From an uncultured Burkholderiales bacterium (GTDB lineage: Bacteria > Pseudomonadota > Gammaproteobacteria > Burkholderiales > Eutrophovitaceae): DNA of 64,000 nucleotides. This document shows, piece after piece, positions 18,738 through 29,500 of the stretch; positions within the stretch are counted from its first letter, which is position 1, and every line of letters starts with the position of its first letter. Below the pieces are notes generated by a model. It was not told the origin of the DNA and searched no databases. It saw nothing but the letters and a program-made list of their open reading frames with translations. Location: positions 250,091 through 314,090 of the forward strand of contig CATOSA010000006.1 of NCBI GenBank assembly GCA_951812315.1, in the 5' to 3' direction. Both the position numbers and the translations under genes were made by a program.

Positions 18738-20170
18738 GCGCGGTCATTCAGAATCTGGTTAACCAACCATACAAGCACGGCTTTCATACTGAAATTGAAG
18801 CGGATACTGTTGCGAAAGGTCTCAACGAAGACGTTATCTGCACAATATCGGCCAAGAAGAACGAGCCCGAGTGGTTGCTCGAGTTCAGACTCAAGGCGTT
18901 TCAGCACTGGCAGACAATGACCGAGCCGGCCTGGCCCAACGTCAAATACCCGAAGATTGATTTTCAGGACATCGTCTACTACTCGGCGCCGAAACCGAAG
19001 GCGACCAAGAAGTCAATGGACGAAGTCGACCCGGAACTGCTGCGTACATTCGAGAAACTTGGCGTGCCGATGCATGAACGTGCTGCACTGGCAGGTGTCG
19101 CGGTGGATGTTATTTTTGACAGCGTTTCGGTAACCACGACGTACAAGGAGAAGCTGGCCAAAGTTGGCGTGATCTTTTGCTCTTTCTCGGAGGCAGTTCG
19201 TGATCATCCGGAACTGATTCGCAAGTATCTCGGCAGTGTGGTGCCGCACACGGACAATTTCTATGCGGCGCTCAATTCGGCGGTATTCACCGACGGTTCT
19301 TTTTGCTTCATACCGAAGGGCGTGAAATGCCCGATGGAATTGTCGACCTACTTCCGCATTAACACCGAGGAATCGGGGCAGTTTGAACGGACCTTGATCG
19401 TTGCCGAGGAAGGCGCCCATGTTTCCTATCTGGAAGGCTGTACAGCGCCGCAATTTGATACCAATCAGCTGCATGCGGCGGTGGTCGAGTTGGTCACGCT
19501 CGATGACGCGGAGATCAAGTATTCCACGGTTCAGAACTGGTACGCGGGTGACGAAGAAGGACGTGGCGGCATATACAACTTCGTGACCAAGCGAGGGCTT
19601 TGCAAAGGTGTCAATTCAAAAATATCCTGGACGCAGGTGGAGACCGGATCGGCAATTACCTGGAAATATCCGTCGTGCGTTCTGCTCGGCGACAATTCCG
19701 TCGGCGAGTTTTACTCTGTTGCGTTGACCAATCACCACCAGCAAGCCGACACCGGAACGAAGATGCTGCACATCGGCAATAATACGCGCAGCCGCATCAT
19801 CAGCAAGGGAATATCGGCTGGCCAATCCAACAACAGTTACCGCGGCCTGGTAAAGATTGGTGCCAAGGCCGAAGGGGCGAGAAATTATTCGCAATGCGAT
19901 TCCATGCTGATCGGCGACCGCTGTGGTGCGCATACGTTCCCCTATCTTCAGGTCGCGAACAAGAGCGCGACTGTCGAGCATGAGGCGAGTACGTCCAAGA
20001 TTGGAGAGGACCAACTGTTCTATTTTGCGAGCCGTGGTGTCGACACGGAAGAAGCCGTGTCGATGATCATCAACGGCTTTGCGCGCGATGTGTTTATTCA
20101 CTTGCCGATGGAGTTTGCGGTAGAAGCGACCAAGCTTCTCGGCTTGAAGCTGGAGGGAAGTGTTGGATGA
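18734..20170 (+). CDS. sufB: Fe-S scaffold subunit SufB
   Basis: A 478-residue scaffold of the SufBC2D complex, on which the nascent Fe-S cluster is built. Conserved segments include [33 protein letters not shown], the [21 protein letters not shown] core and the C-terminal [14 protein letters not shown]. It overlaps the A-type carrier gene (ATGA at 18734) and sufC (ATGA at 20167), so stoichiometric translation is likely. Confidence 0.96.
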   Translation: MSAVIQNLVNQPYKHGFHTEIEADTVAKGLNEDVICTISAKKNEPEWLLEFRLKAFQHWQTMTEPAWPNVKYPKIDFQDIVYYSAPKPKATKKSMDEVDPELLRTFEKLGVPMHERAALAGVAVDVIFDSVSVTTTYKEKLAKVGVIFCSFSEAVRDHPELIRKYLGSVVPHTDNFYAALNSAVFTDGSFCFIPKGVKCPMELSTYFRINTEESGQFERTLIVAEEGAHVSYLEGCTAPQFDTNQLHAAVVELVTLDDAEIKYSTVQNWYAGDEEGRGGIYNFVTKRGLCKGVNSKISWTQVETGSAITWKYPSCVLLGDNSVGEFYSVALTNHHQQADTGTKMLHIGNNTRSRIISKGISAGQSNNSYRGLVKIGAKAEGARNYSQCDSMLIGDRCGAHTFPYLQVANKSATVEHEASTSKIGEDQLFYFASRGVDTEEAVSMIINGFARDVFIHLPMEFAVEATKLLGLKLEGSVG

Positions 20171-20952
20171 TTAATAGTAATGCCCCGACATTGCTGGAAG
20201 TAAATGGCCTGACTGCAAATGTCGGAGAGCACGACATTCTTCACGGCGTCGATTTGACTGTTCGTGCTGGCGAAGTACACGCAGTTATGGGCCCAAACGG
20301 ATCGGGAAAGAGTACATTCGCGAAAGTCTTGTCTGGCCATCCGGCCTACGACGTGACCGGTGGAGAGGTCAAGTTCGACGGCACAAATCTTCTTGAACTG
20401 GAGCCGGAAGACAGGGCACGTGCCGGGGTTTTTCTTGGTTTTCAGTATCCGGTGGAAGTGCCAGGCGTCACCAACAGCGCATTCATGCGACTCGCTTACA
20501 ACACCGTTGGTGCCGCCCGTGGAAGAGACGAGCTCGATCCGCTCGAGTTTGATGATTTCATACGTGAAAAGATGAAGCTACTTGATATGGATCCGGATTT
20601 CCTCGAGCGCAGTCTGAATGCCGGCTTTTCCGGCGGCGAGAAGAAACGCAACGAGATTCTGCAGATGGCGATTCTGGAACCGCGTTTGTCGATACTTGAC
20701 GAAACCGACTCGGGGCTGGACATCGATGCGTTGCGCATTGTTGCAAACGGGGTTAATCAGCTACACACGTCGGAGGACGCAATTGTTCTGGTGACTCACT
20801 ATCAGCGGCTTCTCAATTACATCGAGCCGGACTATGTGCATGTCATGGAAAATGGCCGGATTATCAAAACTGGCGACAAATCGCTTGCGCTCGAACTGGA
20901 AAGCCGCGGATACGAATGGGTGGCAGAGGAATACAGGGCGAGGGCCGCATGA
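20167..20952 (+). CDS. sufC: Fe-S assembly ATPase SufC
   Basis: A 261-residue soluble ABC-type ATPase that drives conformational change in SufB and SufD. It has Walker [10 protein letters not shown], signature SGGEKKR and Walker [13 protein letters not shown], the form specific to SufC. The [13 protein letters not shown]-loop region is also present. It overlaps sufB and sufD by four nucleotides each. Confidence 0.96.
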   Translation: MINSNAPTLLEVNGLTANVGEHDILHGVDLTVRAGEVHAVMGPNGSGKSTFAKVLSGHPAYDVTGGEVKFDGTNLLELEPEDRARAGVFLGFQYPVEVPGVTNSAFMRLAYNTVGAARGRDELDPLEFDDFIREKMKLLDMDPDFLERSLNAGFSGGEKKRNEILQMAILEPRLSILDETDSGLDIDALRIVANGVNQLHTSEDAIVLVTHYQRLLNYIEPDYVHVMENGRIIKTGDKSLALELESRGYEWVAEEYRARAA

Positions 20953-22343
20953 GCACGGCCGAAACCACCTCCAGCTTTCTTGAGTCATTGCTCGCGGCCA
21001 GCGCTGCCAATGTTGAAAGCGTCCTGAATCTGGAAAAGACCAACCGCGAGCAGCGCGCCCTAAGCGTTGCGAACGAACAGGACAAGCAGGATATGGCGCT
21101 CAAGAAGCGCCGCGCCAACGCTCTTGAGCGGGCGCTGTCGCTGTCCGTTCCGACGACGCGCGATGAGGATTGGCGCTTCACGGACCTGTCGCCACTCTAC
21201 CGATTGAAGCTCAAACCGAACGCACCAAGCGCCAGTGTTGATCCGGCGGTGCTCAAGACCCTCTGTTTTCCCGAGGCAGCGGTGCAGCTCGTTTTCGTCG
21301 ATGGCCGCTTTGATCGTAGCCAATCCAACGTTAGCGCCAGTGACGGTGTCATGGTCGGGAGCCTTCAAGATGCCGTGACCGATGGTGCATGGCAAGTCAT
21401 GCGCGAGTCGATTGAGCAACATCTGGCGTCAATCGCGGATTTTGAGAATGATTTGTTTGCCGCTGCCAACTCGGCGTACTTCGGGGAAGCCGCTATTGTG
21501 CATGTGGCGGCCGGATGCGAATCAGGCGCAACACCGATACAAATTCTCAATGTTGCGACCGGGCACGAGATGGCTGCAAGTCCGAGGATACTGATCATCG
21601 CAGAAACGGGCGCACAGTGTACCGTGATTGAAGACTACGTCGCGGTCGGAGGCGCAGCTTACCTTACCAATTCTGTTTGTGAGATTTCCATCGCGCCGAA
21701 CGCCGAAGTCAATCACATCAAGGTGCAAAGAGAGGCAGAAACTGCTTTCCATATTGCGAACACCTCTATTCGCATGGAGGCGGATTCACGATACAGAAAC
21801 TGGTCGGTGGCTACCGGCGGCAAGATCTCTCGTCACAATCTCAATGTATATCAGCGCGGCGTCGGTATTGATTGTGAAATGAATGGCATGACGATGATTT
21901 CCGGGCGGCAATTGGCGGATACGCATTCCAGCATCGATCATGCGTTCGCCCACGGGAACAGCAGGCAAATTCACAAGACGATTTCGGGCGGTGGTGCGCA
22001 TGCAGTGTTTAACGGCAAGATCCTGGTGAGAGAGGGCGCCCAGCAGACCAACTCGTCACAGCAAATCCGCAACATGTTGCTCAGTCCGCGGGCGAGTGTT
22101 GATACCAAACCACAGCTTGAAATTTTTGCTGACGATGTGAAATGTGCGCACGGTGCGACCGTAGGCCAGGTCGATGCCGAGGAGATTTTTTATCTGAAAA
22201 GCCGCGGTCTCTCCGAGACGGCCGCGCGCAATTTACTCACTTATGCGTTCGCGGCAGAAGTGATTAGCCGCATACCTGTCGGGTCGCTGGTCTCCGTTCT
22301 TGAGAGTCAGATTCTCGAACAGACGCGTAGCAAGGAGGTCTGA
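20949..22343 (+). CDS. sufD: Fe-S assembly protein SufD
   Basis: A SufB paralogue of 464 residues from ATG 20949, the partner of SufB in SufBC2D. The ADDVKCAHGATVGQVDAEEIFYLKSRG block near the C-terminus is the SufD signature. The N-terminal helical part carries RDEDWRFTDLSPLYRL. The start overlaps the sufC stop (ATGA); an upstream in-frame start inside sufC is unlikely. Confidence 0.94.
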   Translation: MSTAETTSSFLESLLAASAANVESVLNLEKTNREQRALSVANEQDKQDMALKKRRANALERALSLSVPTTRDEDWRFTDLSPLYRLKLKPNAPSASVDPAVLKTLCFPEAAVQLVFVDGRFDRSQSNVSASDGVMVGSLQDAVTDGAWQVMRESIEQHLASIADFENDLFAAANSAYFGEAAIVHVAAGCESGATPIQILNVATGHEMAASPRILIIAETGAQCTVIEDYVAVGGAAYLTNSVCEISIAPNAEVNHIKVQREAETAFHIANTSIRMEADSRYRNWSVATGGKISRHNLNVYQRGVGIDCEMNGMTMISGRQLADTHSSIDHAFAHGNSRQIHKTISGGGAHAVFNGKILVREGAQQTNSSQQIRNMLLSPRASVDTKPQLEIFADDVKCAHGATVGQVDAEEIFYLKSRGLSETAARNLLTYAFAAEVISRIPVGSLVSVLESQILEQTRSKEV

Positions 22344-23602
22344 TGGGTGCGAATGAGGCGTTAAATACGCAGGCGAGCGGGCAGGGGTTCGACGTTGCCC
22401 GCGTCCGGTCGGATTTCCCCATTCTGGATGTGCGCGTCAATGGCAAGCATCTGGCGTACTTCGATAACGGTGCGAGTGCACAGGTGCCGACGCAAGTTAT
22501 TAATCGTCTCAGCCGCTACCACGAGTCTGAACACTCGAATATTCATCGCGGTGTGCACTATCTTTCGGAAATGGCCACGGCGGCATACGAGCAGGCCCGC
22601 TCAAGGTTGAAAAAATTCATTAACGCGGCCGAAGATCGGGAAGTCATATTTACCCGTGGCACGACTAACACGATAAATTTGGTCGCGCAGGGGTTCGGAC
22701 GTGCTTTCGTCGGCGCTGGAGATGAAATTATTGTGTCGCAGATGGAACATCACTCCAATATTGTGCCGTGGCAGATGTTGTGCGAAGAAAAAGGCGCTAC
22801 GCTCAGAGTGATCCCGATGGACGACTCCGGGCAATTGCTACTCGACGAATATCAGAAAATGCTCAATTCTCGTACCAGGCTTGTCGCCGTCACGCACGTA
22901 TCGAATGTGCTTGGTACGGTTAATCCGGTCAGGGAAATGATCGAGTTGGCCCATGCGCAGGGAACGCCTGTGCTGCTGGATGGCGCGCAAGGCGTGCCGC
23001 ATATGCGTGTTGATGTTCAGGATCTGGATTGCGATTTCTATGCATTTTCAGGGCACAAGATGTGCGGTCCGACCGGCATCGGCGTCCTCTATGGAAAGGC
23101 TGAACTGCTTGAGAAAATGCAGCCATACGAAGGTGGTGGCAGCATGATTTTGTCGGTGAGTTTTGAGAAGACGACTTACGCTGCGATTCCCGATAAATTT
23201 GAAGCAGGCACACCGCCGATCGCGGCAGCGATCGGATTGGGTGAGGCGGCAGAATATCTCGAGTCGATTGGGATGGATGCAATAACATCCTATGAAGATG
23301 AACTTCTGGGCTATGCGACCGATGCGCTGTCAGGCATTGACGGCGTCCGGATATTCGGAAACGCTTCCGATAAAGCAAGCGTGCTCTCGTTCAACATCGA
23401 AGGCGTGCACGCGCATGACGTTGGCACCATTCTCAACGACGAAGGCGTCGCGGTTCGCGCCGGACACCATTGCGCGCAGCCACTCATGAAGCGACTCGGA
23501 GTTCCGGCAACAGTTCGTGCTTCACTATATCTGTACAACACTACTGAAGAAGTCGATCAGCTTGCGGGTGCGATACGTCGCGTGCAGCAAATATTCGGCT
23601 GA
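22343..23602 (+). CDS. sufS: Group II cysteine desulfurase SufS
   Basis: A 419-residue PLP enzyme delivering persulfide sulfur to the SUF scaffold via SufU or SufE. The N-terminal VRSDFPILDVRVNGKHLAYFDNGA, PLP Lys239 (SGHKMCGPTG) and catalytic Cys377 in RAGHHCAQPLMKRL are all group II features. It starts in a TGATG overlap with sufD. The next gene is a sufU, so the SufS-SufU pair is probably functional here instead of SufS-SufE. Confidence 0.95.
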   Translation: MGANEALNTQASGQGFDVARVRSDFPILDVRVNGKHLAYFDNGASAQVPTQVINRLSRYHESEHSNIHRGVHYLSEMATAAYEQARSRLKKFINAAEDREVIFTRGTTNTINLVAQGFGRAFVGAGDEIIVSQMEHHSNIVPWQMLCEEKGATLRVIPMDDSGQLLLDEYQKMLNSRTRLVAVTHVSNVLGTVNPVREMIELAHAQGTPVLLDGAQGVPHMRVDVQDLDCDFYAFSGHKMCGPTGIGVLYGKAELLEKMQPYEGGGSMILSVSFEKTTYAAIPDKFEAGTPPIAAAIGLGEAAEYLESIGMDAITSYEDELLGYATDALSGIDGVRIFGNASDKASVLSFNIEGVHAHDVGTILNDEGVAVRAGHHCAQPLMKRLGVPATVRASLYLYNTTEEVDQLAGAIRRVQQIFG

Positions 23603-23631
23603 TTCAGATTTCGTTAAATAATAGCAACGTC

Positions 23632-24102
23632 ATGCACTCGAAACAGCTCTATCAGGAAGTCATACTCGATCACAACAAGAAGCCGCGCAACTGGGGGCGG
23701 CTTGAAGCGCCTAGTCATCAGGCCGAGGGGCTGAATCCGCTGTGCGGGGATCATATCTGGCTAACCGTAAATGTGACCGATAGCCGCGTAGATGACATTG
23801 CGGTCGAGGGAGAGAGCTGTGCAATTTGCAAAGCCTCTGCGTCGATGATGACGACCAATGTCAAAGGAAAGAGCGTGGATGAAGCCGAGCAACTGGTTAA
23901 CGAATTCCGGGGAATGGCAACTGGTTCCCTGGAGGAGTCGCAGCCGAATAATCTGGGGCGACTGAAAGTTTTCGAAGGCGTCAAGGATCTGCCGTCGAGG
24001 GTCAAGTGCGCAATTTTGCCGTGGCACACGTTGCACGCAGCACTTCATGCGGAATCCAGCGTATCCACCGAAGGTGCCAACGATCCCGTACCCGGCTCAT
24101 AA
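23632..24102 (+). CDS. sufU: SufU-type sulfur transfer protein
   Basis: An IscU-fold protein of 156 residues. Cys38 and Asp40 (NPLCGD), Cys63 and Cys66 (ESCAICKASAS) and Cys126 (RVKCAILPW) mark the metal/sulfur site. The roughly 20-residue insertion before the last cysteine (around LGRLKVFEGVKDLPS) distinguishes SufU from IscU. SufU proteins are zinc-dependent acceptors of sulfur from SufS. It sits 29 nt after sufS. Confidence 0.9.
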   Translation: MHSKQLYQEVILDHNKKPRNWGRLEAPSHQAEGLNPLCGDHIWLTVNVTDSRVDDIAVEGESCAICKASASMMTTNVKGKSVDEAEQLVNEFRGMATGSLEESQPNNLGRLKVFEGVKDLPSRVKCAILPWHTLHAALHAESSVSTEGANDPVPGS

Positions 24103-24163
24103 GGAAGACAGCCACCCCGATATGACTCGCATGCCAGCTAGAACAACTAGACAAGACTGAAAG

Positions 24164-24733
24164 ATGCCGAAGATTGCAGACCTGGAAATGACGCCGAACC
24201 CGAACGCGCGCAAATTCATCCTCAAGGAACCATTGACCTATGGCGTCGCACGGTCATACGAAAGCGCTGAGGAGACGAGAGACGATGAGCTGGCGTCGCA
24301 ATTGTTCGCAGTGGAGCACGTAACAAGTGTTTTTTATGTGGATAACTGGTTGACGGTGACGCAGGATGGTCATGCCGACTGGCAGCAGTTGATGCGCACC
24401 GTCGCCGGGCCGATTCGCGAGGCGCCGGCTGCTGCTGGCCAGTCAGAAGAGTTTTCTCAGGCGGCGCAATGGCTCGCCGAGGAAGAGTCACCGCTGTCTG
24501 AAACCGATCGCGCCAAACTGATTCAGATCAACGAGGTTCTTGACCTGGAAGTTCGCCCTTATCTTCAAGGTGACGGCGGAGATCTGTATGTTGTGGGACT
24601 GGAGGACAATGTCCTGAAGGTCCACTACCAGGGCGCATGCGGCAGTTGCCCGAGTTCGATTTCAGGAACGCTCGCCGGAATTACCGGACTGGTGCGCCGC
24701 ATCGATCCGGAACTGGACGTTATCGCGGTTTGA
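24164..24733 (+). CDS. Nfu-type Fe-S carrier protein
   Basis: A 189-residue protein with two parts: an N-terminal Nfu domain (TPNPNARKFIL, residues 10-90) and a C-terminal NifU-like domain with the cluster-binding CxxC (Cys159, Cys162 in GACGSCPSS). This is the architecture of eukaryotic-type Nfu1 rather than E. coli NfuA, whose N-domain is A-type-like. It delivers [4Fe-4S] clusters to late targets. It follows sufU by 61 nt. Confidence 0.88.
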   Translation: MPKIADLEMTPNPNARKFILKEPLTYGVARSYESAEETRDDELASQLFAVEHVTSVFYVDNWLTVTQDGHADWQQLMRTVAGPIREAPAAAGQSEEFSQAAQWLAEEESPLSETDRAKLIQINEVLDLEVRPYLQGDGGDLYVVGLEDNVLKVHYQGACGSCPSSISGTLAGITGLVRRIDPELDVIAV

Positions 24734-24760
24734 ATGCCGGAGATCTAGGTCGCGAATCAT

Positions 24761-25081
24761 ATGAGTGACTGGACAGTCGTTGCAGATACGGCCGCTATCT
24801 CTCCCGGCCAATGGGAGACCGTTGATCTCGATGGGACTCTCGTTGCCGTATTCAATGTCGATGGCGAGTTCTTCGCGATTGAAGACGTCTGTACCCACGA
24901 TGGGGCAGTCCTGAGCGGTTCGCCCGTAGAAGGCGACGAAGTTATTTGTCCCCGTCATGGTGCCCGCTTTTCAGTCAGGACCGGCGAAGCGTTGACACCG
25001 CCGGCATGGGAGGCCGTGTCAACGTTTCCCGTTCGCATAGAGAACGGCAAGGTGTTTGTCCGCGACAATCGCTGGGACTGA
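24761..25081 (+). CDS. Rieske-type [2Fe-2S] ferredoxin
   Basis: A 106-residue stand-alone Rieske protein without signal peptide. The cluster ligands are Cys44-x-His46 (VCTHDGA) and Cys63-x2-His66 (CPRHG). It resembles the small ferredoxin components of aromatic dioxygenases (and NirD-like proteins), but no oxygenase is nearby. As the last gene of the SUF cluster it may supply electrons for assembly, which is inference from context. Confidence 0.88.
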   Translation: MSDWTVVADTAAISPGQWETVDLDGTLVAVFNVDGEFFAIEDVCTHDGAVLSGSPVEGDEVICPRHGARFSVRTGEALTPPAWEAVSTFPVRIENGKVFVRDNRWD

Positions 25082-25160
25082 CAGGATTCAGATCCCTCTG
25101 GCGAACTACAAGGTGGCGAACAACAAAGTCAGCTGAGACCAGCCTGATTGGCACGCGCTG

Positions 25161-26216
25161 CTAATGTGAACTGGCTGACCCCGGTCGGCTGGCACGACGG
25201 TCGCGCGAACGGGACTTTCTGCGCGTAGACAGTTGGCGTTTTTCATCAAACAGCTTTCGCGCATCGTCTGTCGCGACCTGGACTTTTATGCGCCCATACT
25301 TGACCAGGTTCTCGTAAATGCAAACGCGGTTACGTCCTGAACCTTTCGCATAATACAGTGCCTGGTCAGTCTGATCGAGAACCGTAGCCGATAATACCTG
25401 TTTGCCGATTCGCGTCGCGCCGACGCTGATGGTCACGTGACCGATATTCGGAAACCAGTAACTCTCGACTTTCTCGCGAAAGCGGTCGAGTACCATCTCG
25501 CAGTTTGCGAGCGTGGTGTCGGTCAGCACAACGACAAATTCTTCGCCGCCGTAGCGAATCAGGATATCCGAAGACCGGAAACTCTGCTTCATCAAGCCGC
25601 CAAAGAGCAGCAACACTTCGTCACCGTAAAGATGACCATACTTGTCATTAATTTTCTTGAAACGATCAATGTCAAGTATCGCAACGTGCGCACTGACCGG
25701 ATCCGATGTCCTGCGTCTCGGGCTGCGCAAGCCGGACATCATTTCCGGAAGCCTGCGGTCGAGCATGCGCCGGTTAAACAGGCCGGTCAGGGTGTCACGC
25801 TCCGATGCCTGCACGACTGACAAAATGTTGCCGTACGCGCGAATCAGCGTAACGAATTCTTCCATGTTGGCTCGCCAGCGAGGACGGCGTTTGGCAACGA
25901 CGAGCATCGATGCCGAATTGTTCACCAGAACCGGAACCAGTAAGGTTGCCTTGTTTCCCGATCCTATTTCCACTTCATGCCGATCAGAAAGACAGGTGTT
26001 TACGTCAATCTCATCGGCGAACTTTTCAATAGCGACGGGAGACTCAACTGGCGTAATCCTGCGCCCCTTGGTTTCGAACACGTGAATATCAAGGCCAGGA
26101 AAATTGGACCGAAGTACCGAAAGAAAAGTCTTGTTGTCGCGCCCGGCATCTGATTCGGCGAACTTTGCAACGTCCGACAGAAGTTGAGTCGCGTGCGTGA
26201 GTGTTCGTTTTGCCAT
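25161..26216 (-). CDS. Diguanylate cyclase with GGEEF domain
   Basis: A 351-residue cytoplasmic protein with a GAF-like N-terminal half (about 1-135, sequence-divergent) and a GGDEF domain (about 140-300). The active-site motif is GGEEF (223-227), preceded by the inhibitory site RSSD (214-217), so both c-di-GMP synthesis and product inhibition are expected. DTLTGLFNRR marks the domain start. A very basic tail (RRKSRSRDRRASR) follows. It is monocistronic and convergent to the Rieske gene. Confidence 0.9.
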   Translation of the reverse strand: MAKRTLTHATQLLSDVAKFAESDAGRDNKTFLSVLRSNFPGLDIHVFETKGRRITPVESPVAIEKFADEIDVNTCLSDRHEVEIGSGNKATLLVPVLVNNSASMLVVAKRRPRWRANMEEFVTLIRAYGNILSVVQASERDTLTGLFNRRMLDRRLPEMMSGLRSPRRRTSDPVSAHVAILDIDRFKKINDKYGHLYGDEVLLLFGGLMKQSFRSSDILIRYGGEEFVVVLTDTTLANCEMVLDRFREKVESYWFPNIGHVTISVGATRIGKQVLSATVLDQTDQALYYAKGSGRNRVCIYENLVKYGRIKVQVATDDARKLFDEKRQLSTRRKSRSRDRRASRPGSASSH

Positions 26217-26585
26217 TACCTGGTTAAATACTATTTGTTCAAGACAATCTAGTGTTCAGCACAATATTTCATTCAGGAAGATTTGTGGTACTGGATGCCA
26301 CTGTCCTTGGACCCATGATGAAATGCTCTTCGGGCCCCGTGAAGAAATTATTCTCCCTGCGTCGTTAGAATTATCGTGTGAAGGCGATTCATGCCTGGCA
26401 TGATAAATACTGTGATCAGGGTGCGGTTGCTATACGAGCTCACCTGCATTGTATACCGCGAGCATCATTGCCATCACCTCACCAGGCCCGGATCGGCAAT
26501 GCGGCGAGATTCGATTTGTTCGCGATCGGATAACCAGGATGTCGTAGCGGGCGATGTAAGTCGAGTCCCGACATGCCGCAAATTC
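26217..26585. other. Intergenic region upstream of the diguanylate cyclase
   Basis: This 369-bp gap lies between the mfd stop and the start of the diguanylate cyclase gene, both on the minus strand. It must contain the promoter of the cyclase gene and the mfd terminator, but no convincing -35/-10 pair, hairpin with T run or reading frame of its own was found. Confidence 0.4.
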
Positions 26586-29500
26586 TCATTTCAGTTTGCG
26601 AAGCAAATCCTGTGCAATGGTGACACGGGTTTTGAAGTCTGCCGCATCCAGTTGCACGCGAAATCGATCGGATCCTGCGAATCGGGCGTCGTTTCGCGAT
26701 TGGACCAGGTCTATGATCTTCATCGGGTCGATCGGCGGTTCCGGTTCGAATTGCACGAGGATTGCGTCGCTGCTAGCGTCGATGCGGATGATTCCGAGTG
26801 GCTTGCTGGCGATGCGCAGGCGATGGCTTTCAAACAATGCCTTGACGGGATCGGAGATTGCGCCGAAGCGATCGATTATTTCTTCCTGCATTGTCGCCAG
26901 TTCGCCCTGGGTGTTGCAGTTGGCGAGCCGCTTGTAGATCACGAGTCGTTGGTGCACGTTGGCACAGTAGGTTTCGGGTAGCAGGGCGGGCGTGTGGAGA
27001 TTGACTTCGGCACCGGCGCGCGTTTGCTCATTCAGGTCGACTTGTTGACCGTCCTTGAGTGAACGTACGGCCTTGTTCAACATGTCCACGTAGAGCTGGA
27101 ATCCGACCTCCTGCATTTCGCCGCTCTGCGAGTCGCCCAGTACCTCACCTGCACCTCGAATCTCGAGGTCGTGCATTGCCAGGAAAAAGCCGGAGCCGAG
27201 TTCTTCCATCATCTGAATGGCCTCGAGGCGTTTCTTCGCCTGGCCGCGCAACGCCTCTTCTTCAGGGGTGAGCAGGTATGCGTACGCCTGATGATGCGAC
27301 CGTCCGACCCGGCCTCGTAACTGATGCAGTTGCGCCAGGCCAAACTTGTCGGCACGGTTTATGATGATGGTATTGGCTGACGGAACGTCAATTCCGGTTT
27401 CAATAATGGTCGAACATAACAACAGGTTGAAGCGCGACTGATAAAAATCCCTCATTACAAGTTCGAGCTCACGTTCGTGCAATTGACCATGGGCAATGCG
27501 AATGCGTGCTTCCGGTACAAGTTTGACCAGTTTGTCACGCATGTGTGCGATCGTATTGACCTCGTTGTGCAGAAAATAGATCTGGCCGCCGCGCTTGAGT
27601 TCGCGCAGCACCGCCTCACGTATCAGGCCATCGCCCATCCGGGAGACGAAAGTCTTGATGGCGAGCCGTCTTTGCGGGGCTGTCGCAATGATTGAAAACT
27701 CGCGCAATCCTTCCATTGCCATTGTGAGCGTACGTGGAATAGGCGTTGCGGTTAGCGTAAGAACGTCCACTTCGGCGCGCAGCGCCTTCAGTTTTTCCTT
27801 CTGGCGTACCCCGAAGCGGTGTTCTTCGTCGATGATCACAAGGCCGAGGTTTTTGAACTCCGTGCCCCGGCTCAACAACTTGTGCGTGCCAATGACAATA
27901 TCGATGCTGCCATCGGCAAGTCCTGCAATCGTGGCTGAGGTTTCCTTTGCGTTGCGAAAGCGCGACAATTCTGCGATCTTTACCGGCCAGTCCGCGAATC
28001 TATCGGAAAATGTCTGAAAATGCTGTTCGGCGAGCAACGTCGTCGGCACGAGCACTGCAACCTGACGATTGTCGGCAACAGTTACGAAAGCGGCGCGTAG
28101 CGCGACCTCCGTCTTTCCGAATCCGACATCTCCGCAAATCAGGCGATCCATCGGTTTTTTGGATTGCAGGTCATTCAGCGTGGCCTTGATTGCAGCCGCC
28201 TGATCTGCCGTCTCCTCGAACGGAAATGCGTCGCTGAAGGCGGCATAGTCGTGCTCGTCGAGTCCGAAAGAGTAGCCTTTTCGCGATGCGCGCAGCGCAT
28301 ACAGGCTGAGTAGCTCGGCGGCGGTGTCGCGCACTTGTTTTGCGGCGCGTTTTTTGGCCTTTTCCCATTGTCCGCTACCGAGCTTGTGGATAGGGGCTGT
28401 CTCTGGAGGCCCGCCGCTGTAGCGGTTTATTACTTCGAGCTGCGACACTGGAACGTAGAGTTTGTCTCCGCCCAGATACTCGAGCGTGAGGAACTCGGTT
28501 TGCCCCTCACCGAGTTCCATCGTAGTGAGGCCCGTGTATCGACCAACGCCGTGTTGCATGTGTACGACAGGATCTCCCGGGCTAACTTCCGCCAGGTCGC
28601 GCAGCATGTTCTCTGATGACACCCGGCGCTCGCGCGAAGTCCGGTTGCGCGCCTGGGTCGGAAACAATTCATTTTCGGTAACGAGCGCGTAATTGCCGAC
28701 TTCGTCAATGAACCCGCTATGCAGCGACCCTACAGTTAGCGCAAGTTCATCCGCGCTGTGCTGGAAGGCTGGCCAGTCAGTGACCATCGACGGTTGCAGC
28801 GCATATTCGTTGAACAATGAATGCAGCGTTTCGCGCCGACCGGGGCTGTCAGCGATGACCAGTGCCCGGCCGCCATAGGATTGGCTGAGCGCTTTGAGTG
28901 CCTTGAGCGGATCGTCGTCTGCACGCCTGTTTACCGCGACATCCGGCAGATCGCTCGCAATCCGTTCGGCGCAGTCTTCTTGCGCAATAAGTTCCAGTCG
29001 TGCAAATGGTTTCAGGCGGGAAAAAAACTCGTCTTCGCGCAGGAACAGCATTGATGGTCGAAGCAACGGTCGATCAGGATCCCCCGATAGCAGACGAAAG
29101 CGCGAGTCGGTTTCCTCCTGAAACTTTCGGATTGATTCAGCGACGTTACCATGCAGGCATATCCAGGTTTGTGCCGGCAGGTAGTCGGTCATGGTGGCCG
29201 TATCGTTGAAGAACAACGGCAGATAGTATTCAATGCCCGCAGGTGCCAATCCCTGGGAAACATCCTTGTAAATGCGGCTTTTTGCGGGCGTGCCTTCCAT
29301 GATCTCGCGGAACCGGCTCCGGAAAAGTTTGCGCGCATCGTCATCGGTTGGGAACTCGCGCGCCGGCAACAAGCGAACGTCGTTGACTTTGTAAATACTG
29401 CGTTGCGTATCCACGTCGAAGGTTCGTATGCTGTCGATGTCGTTATCGAACAAGTCGATCCGGTATGGCACGGCGCTGCCCATTGGGAACACATCGATAA

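Noticed and set aside
26217-26585. Hidden gene or RNA between mfd and the diguanylate cyclase gene
   Set aside because: No frame with start, ribosome binding site and coding character, and no tRNA-like fold was found.
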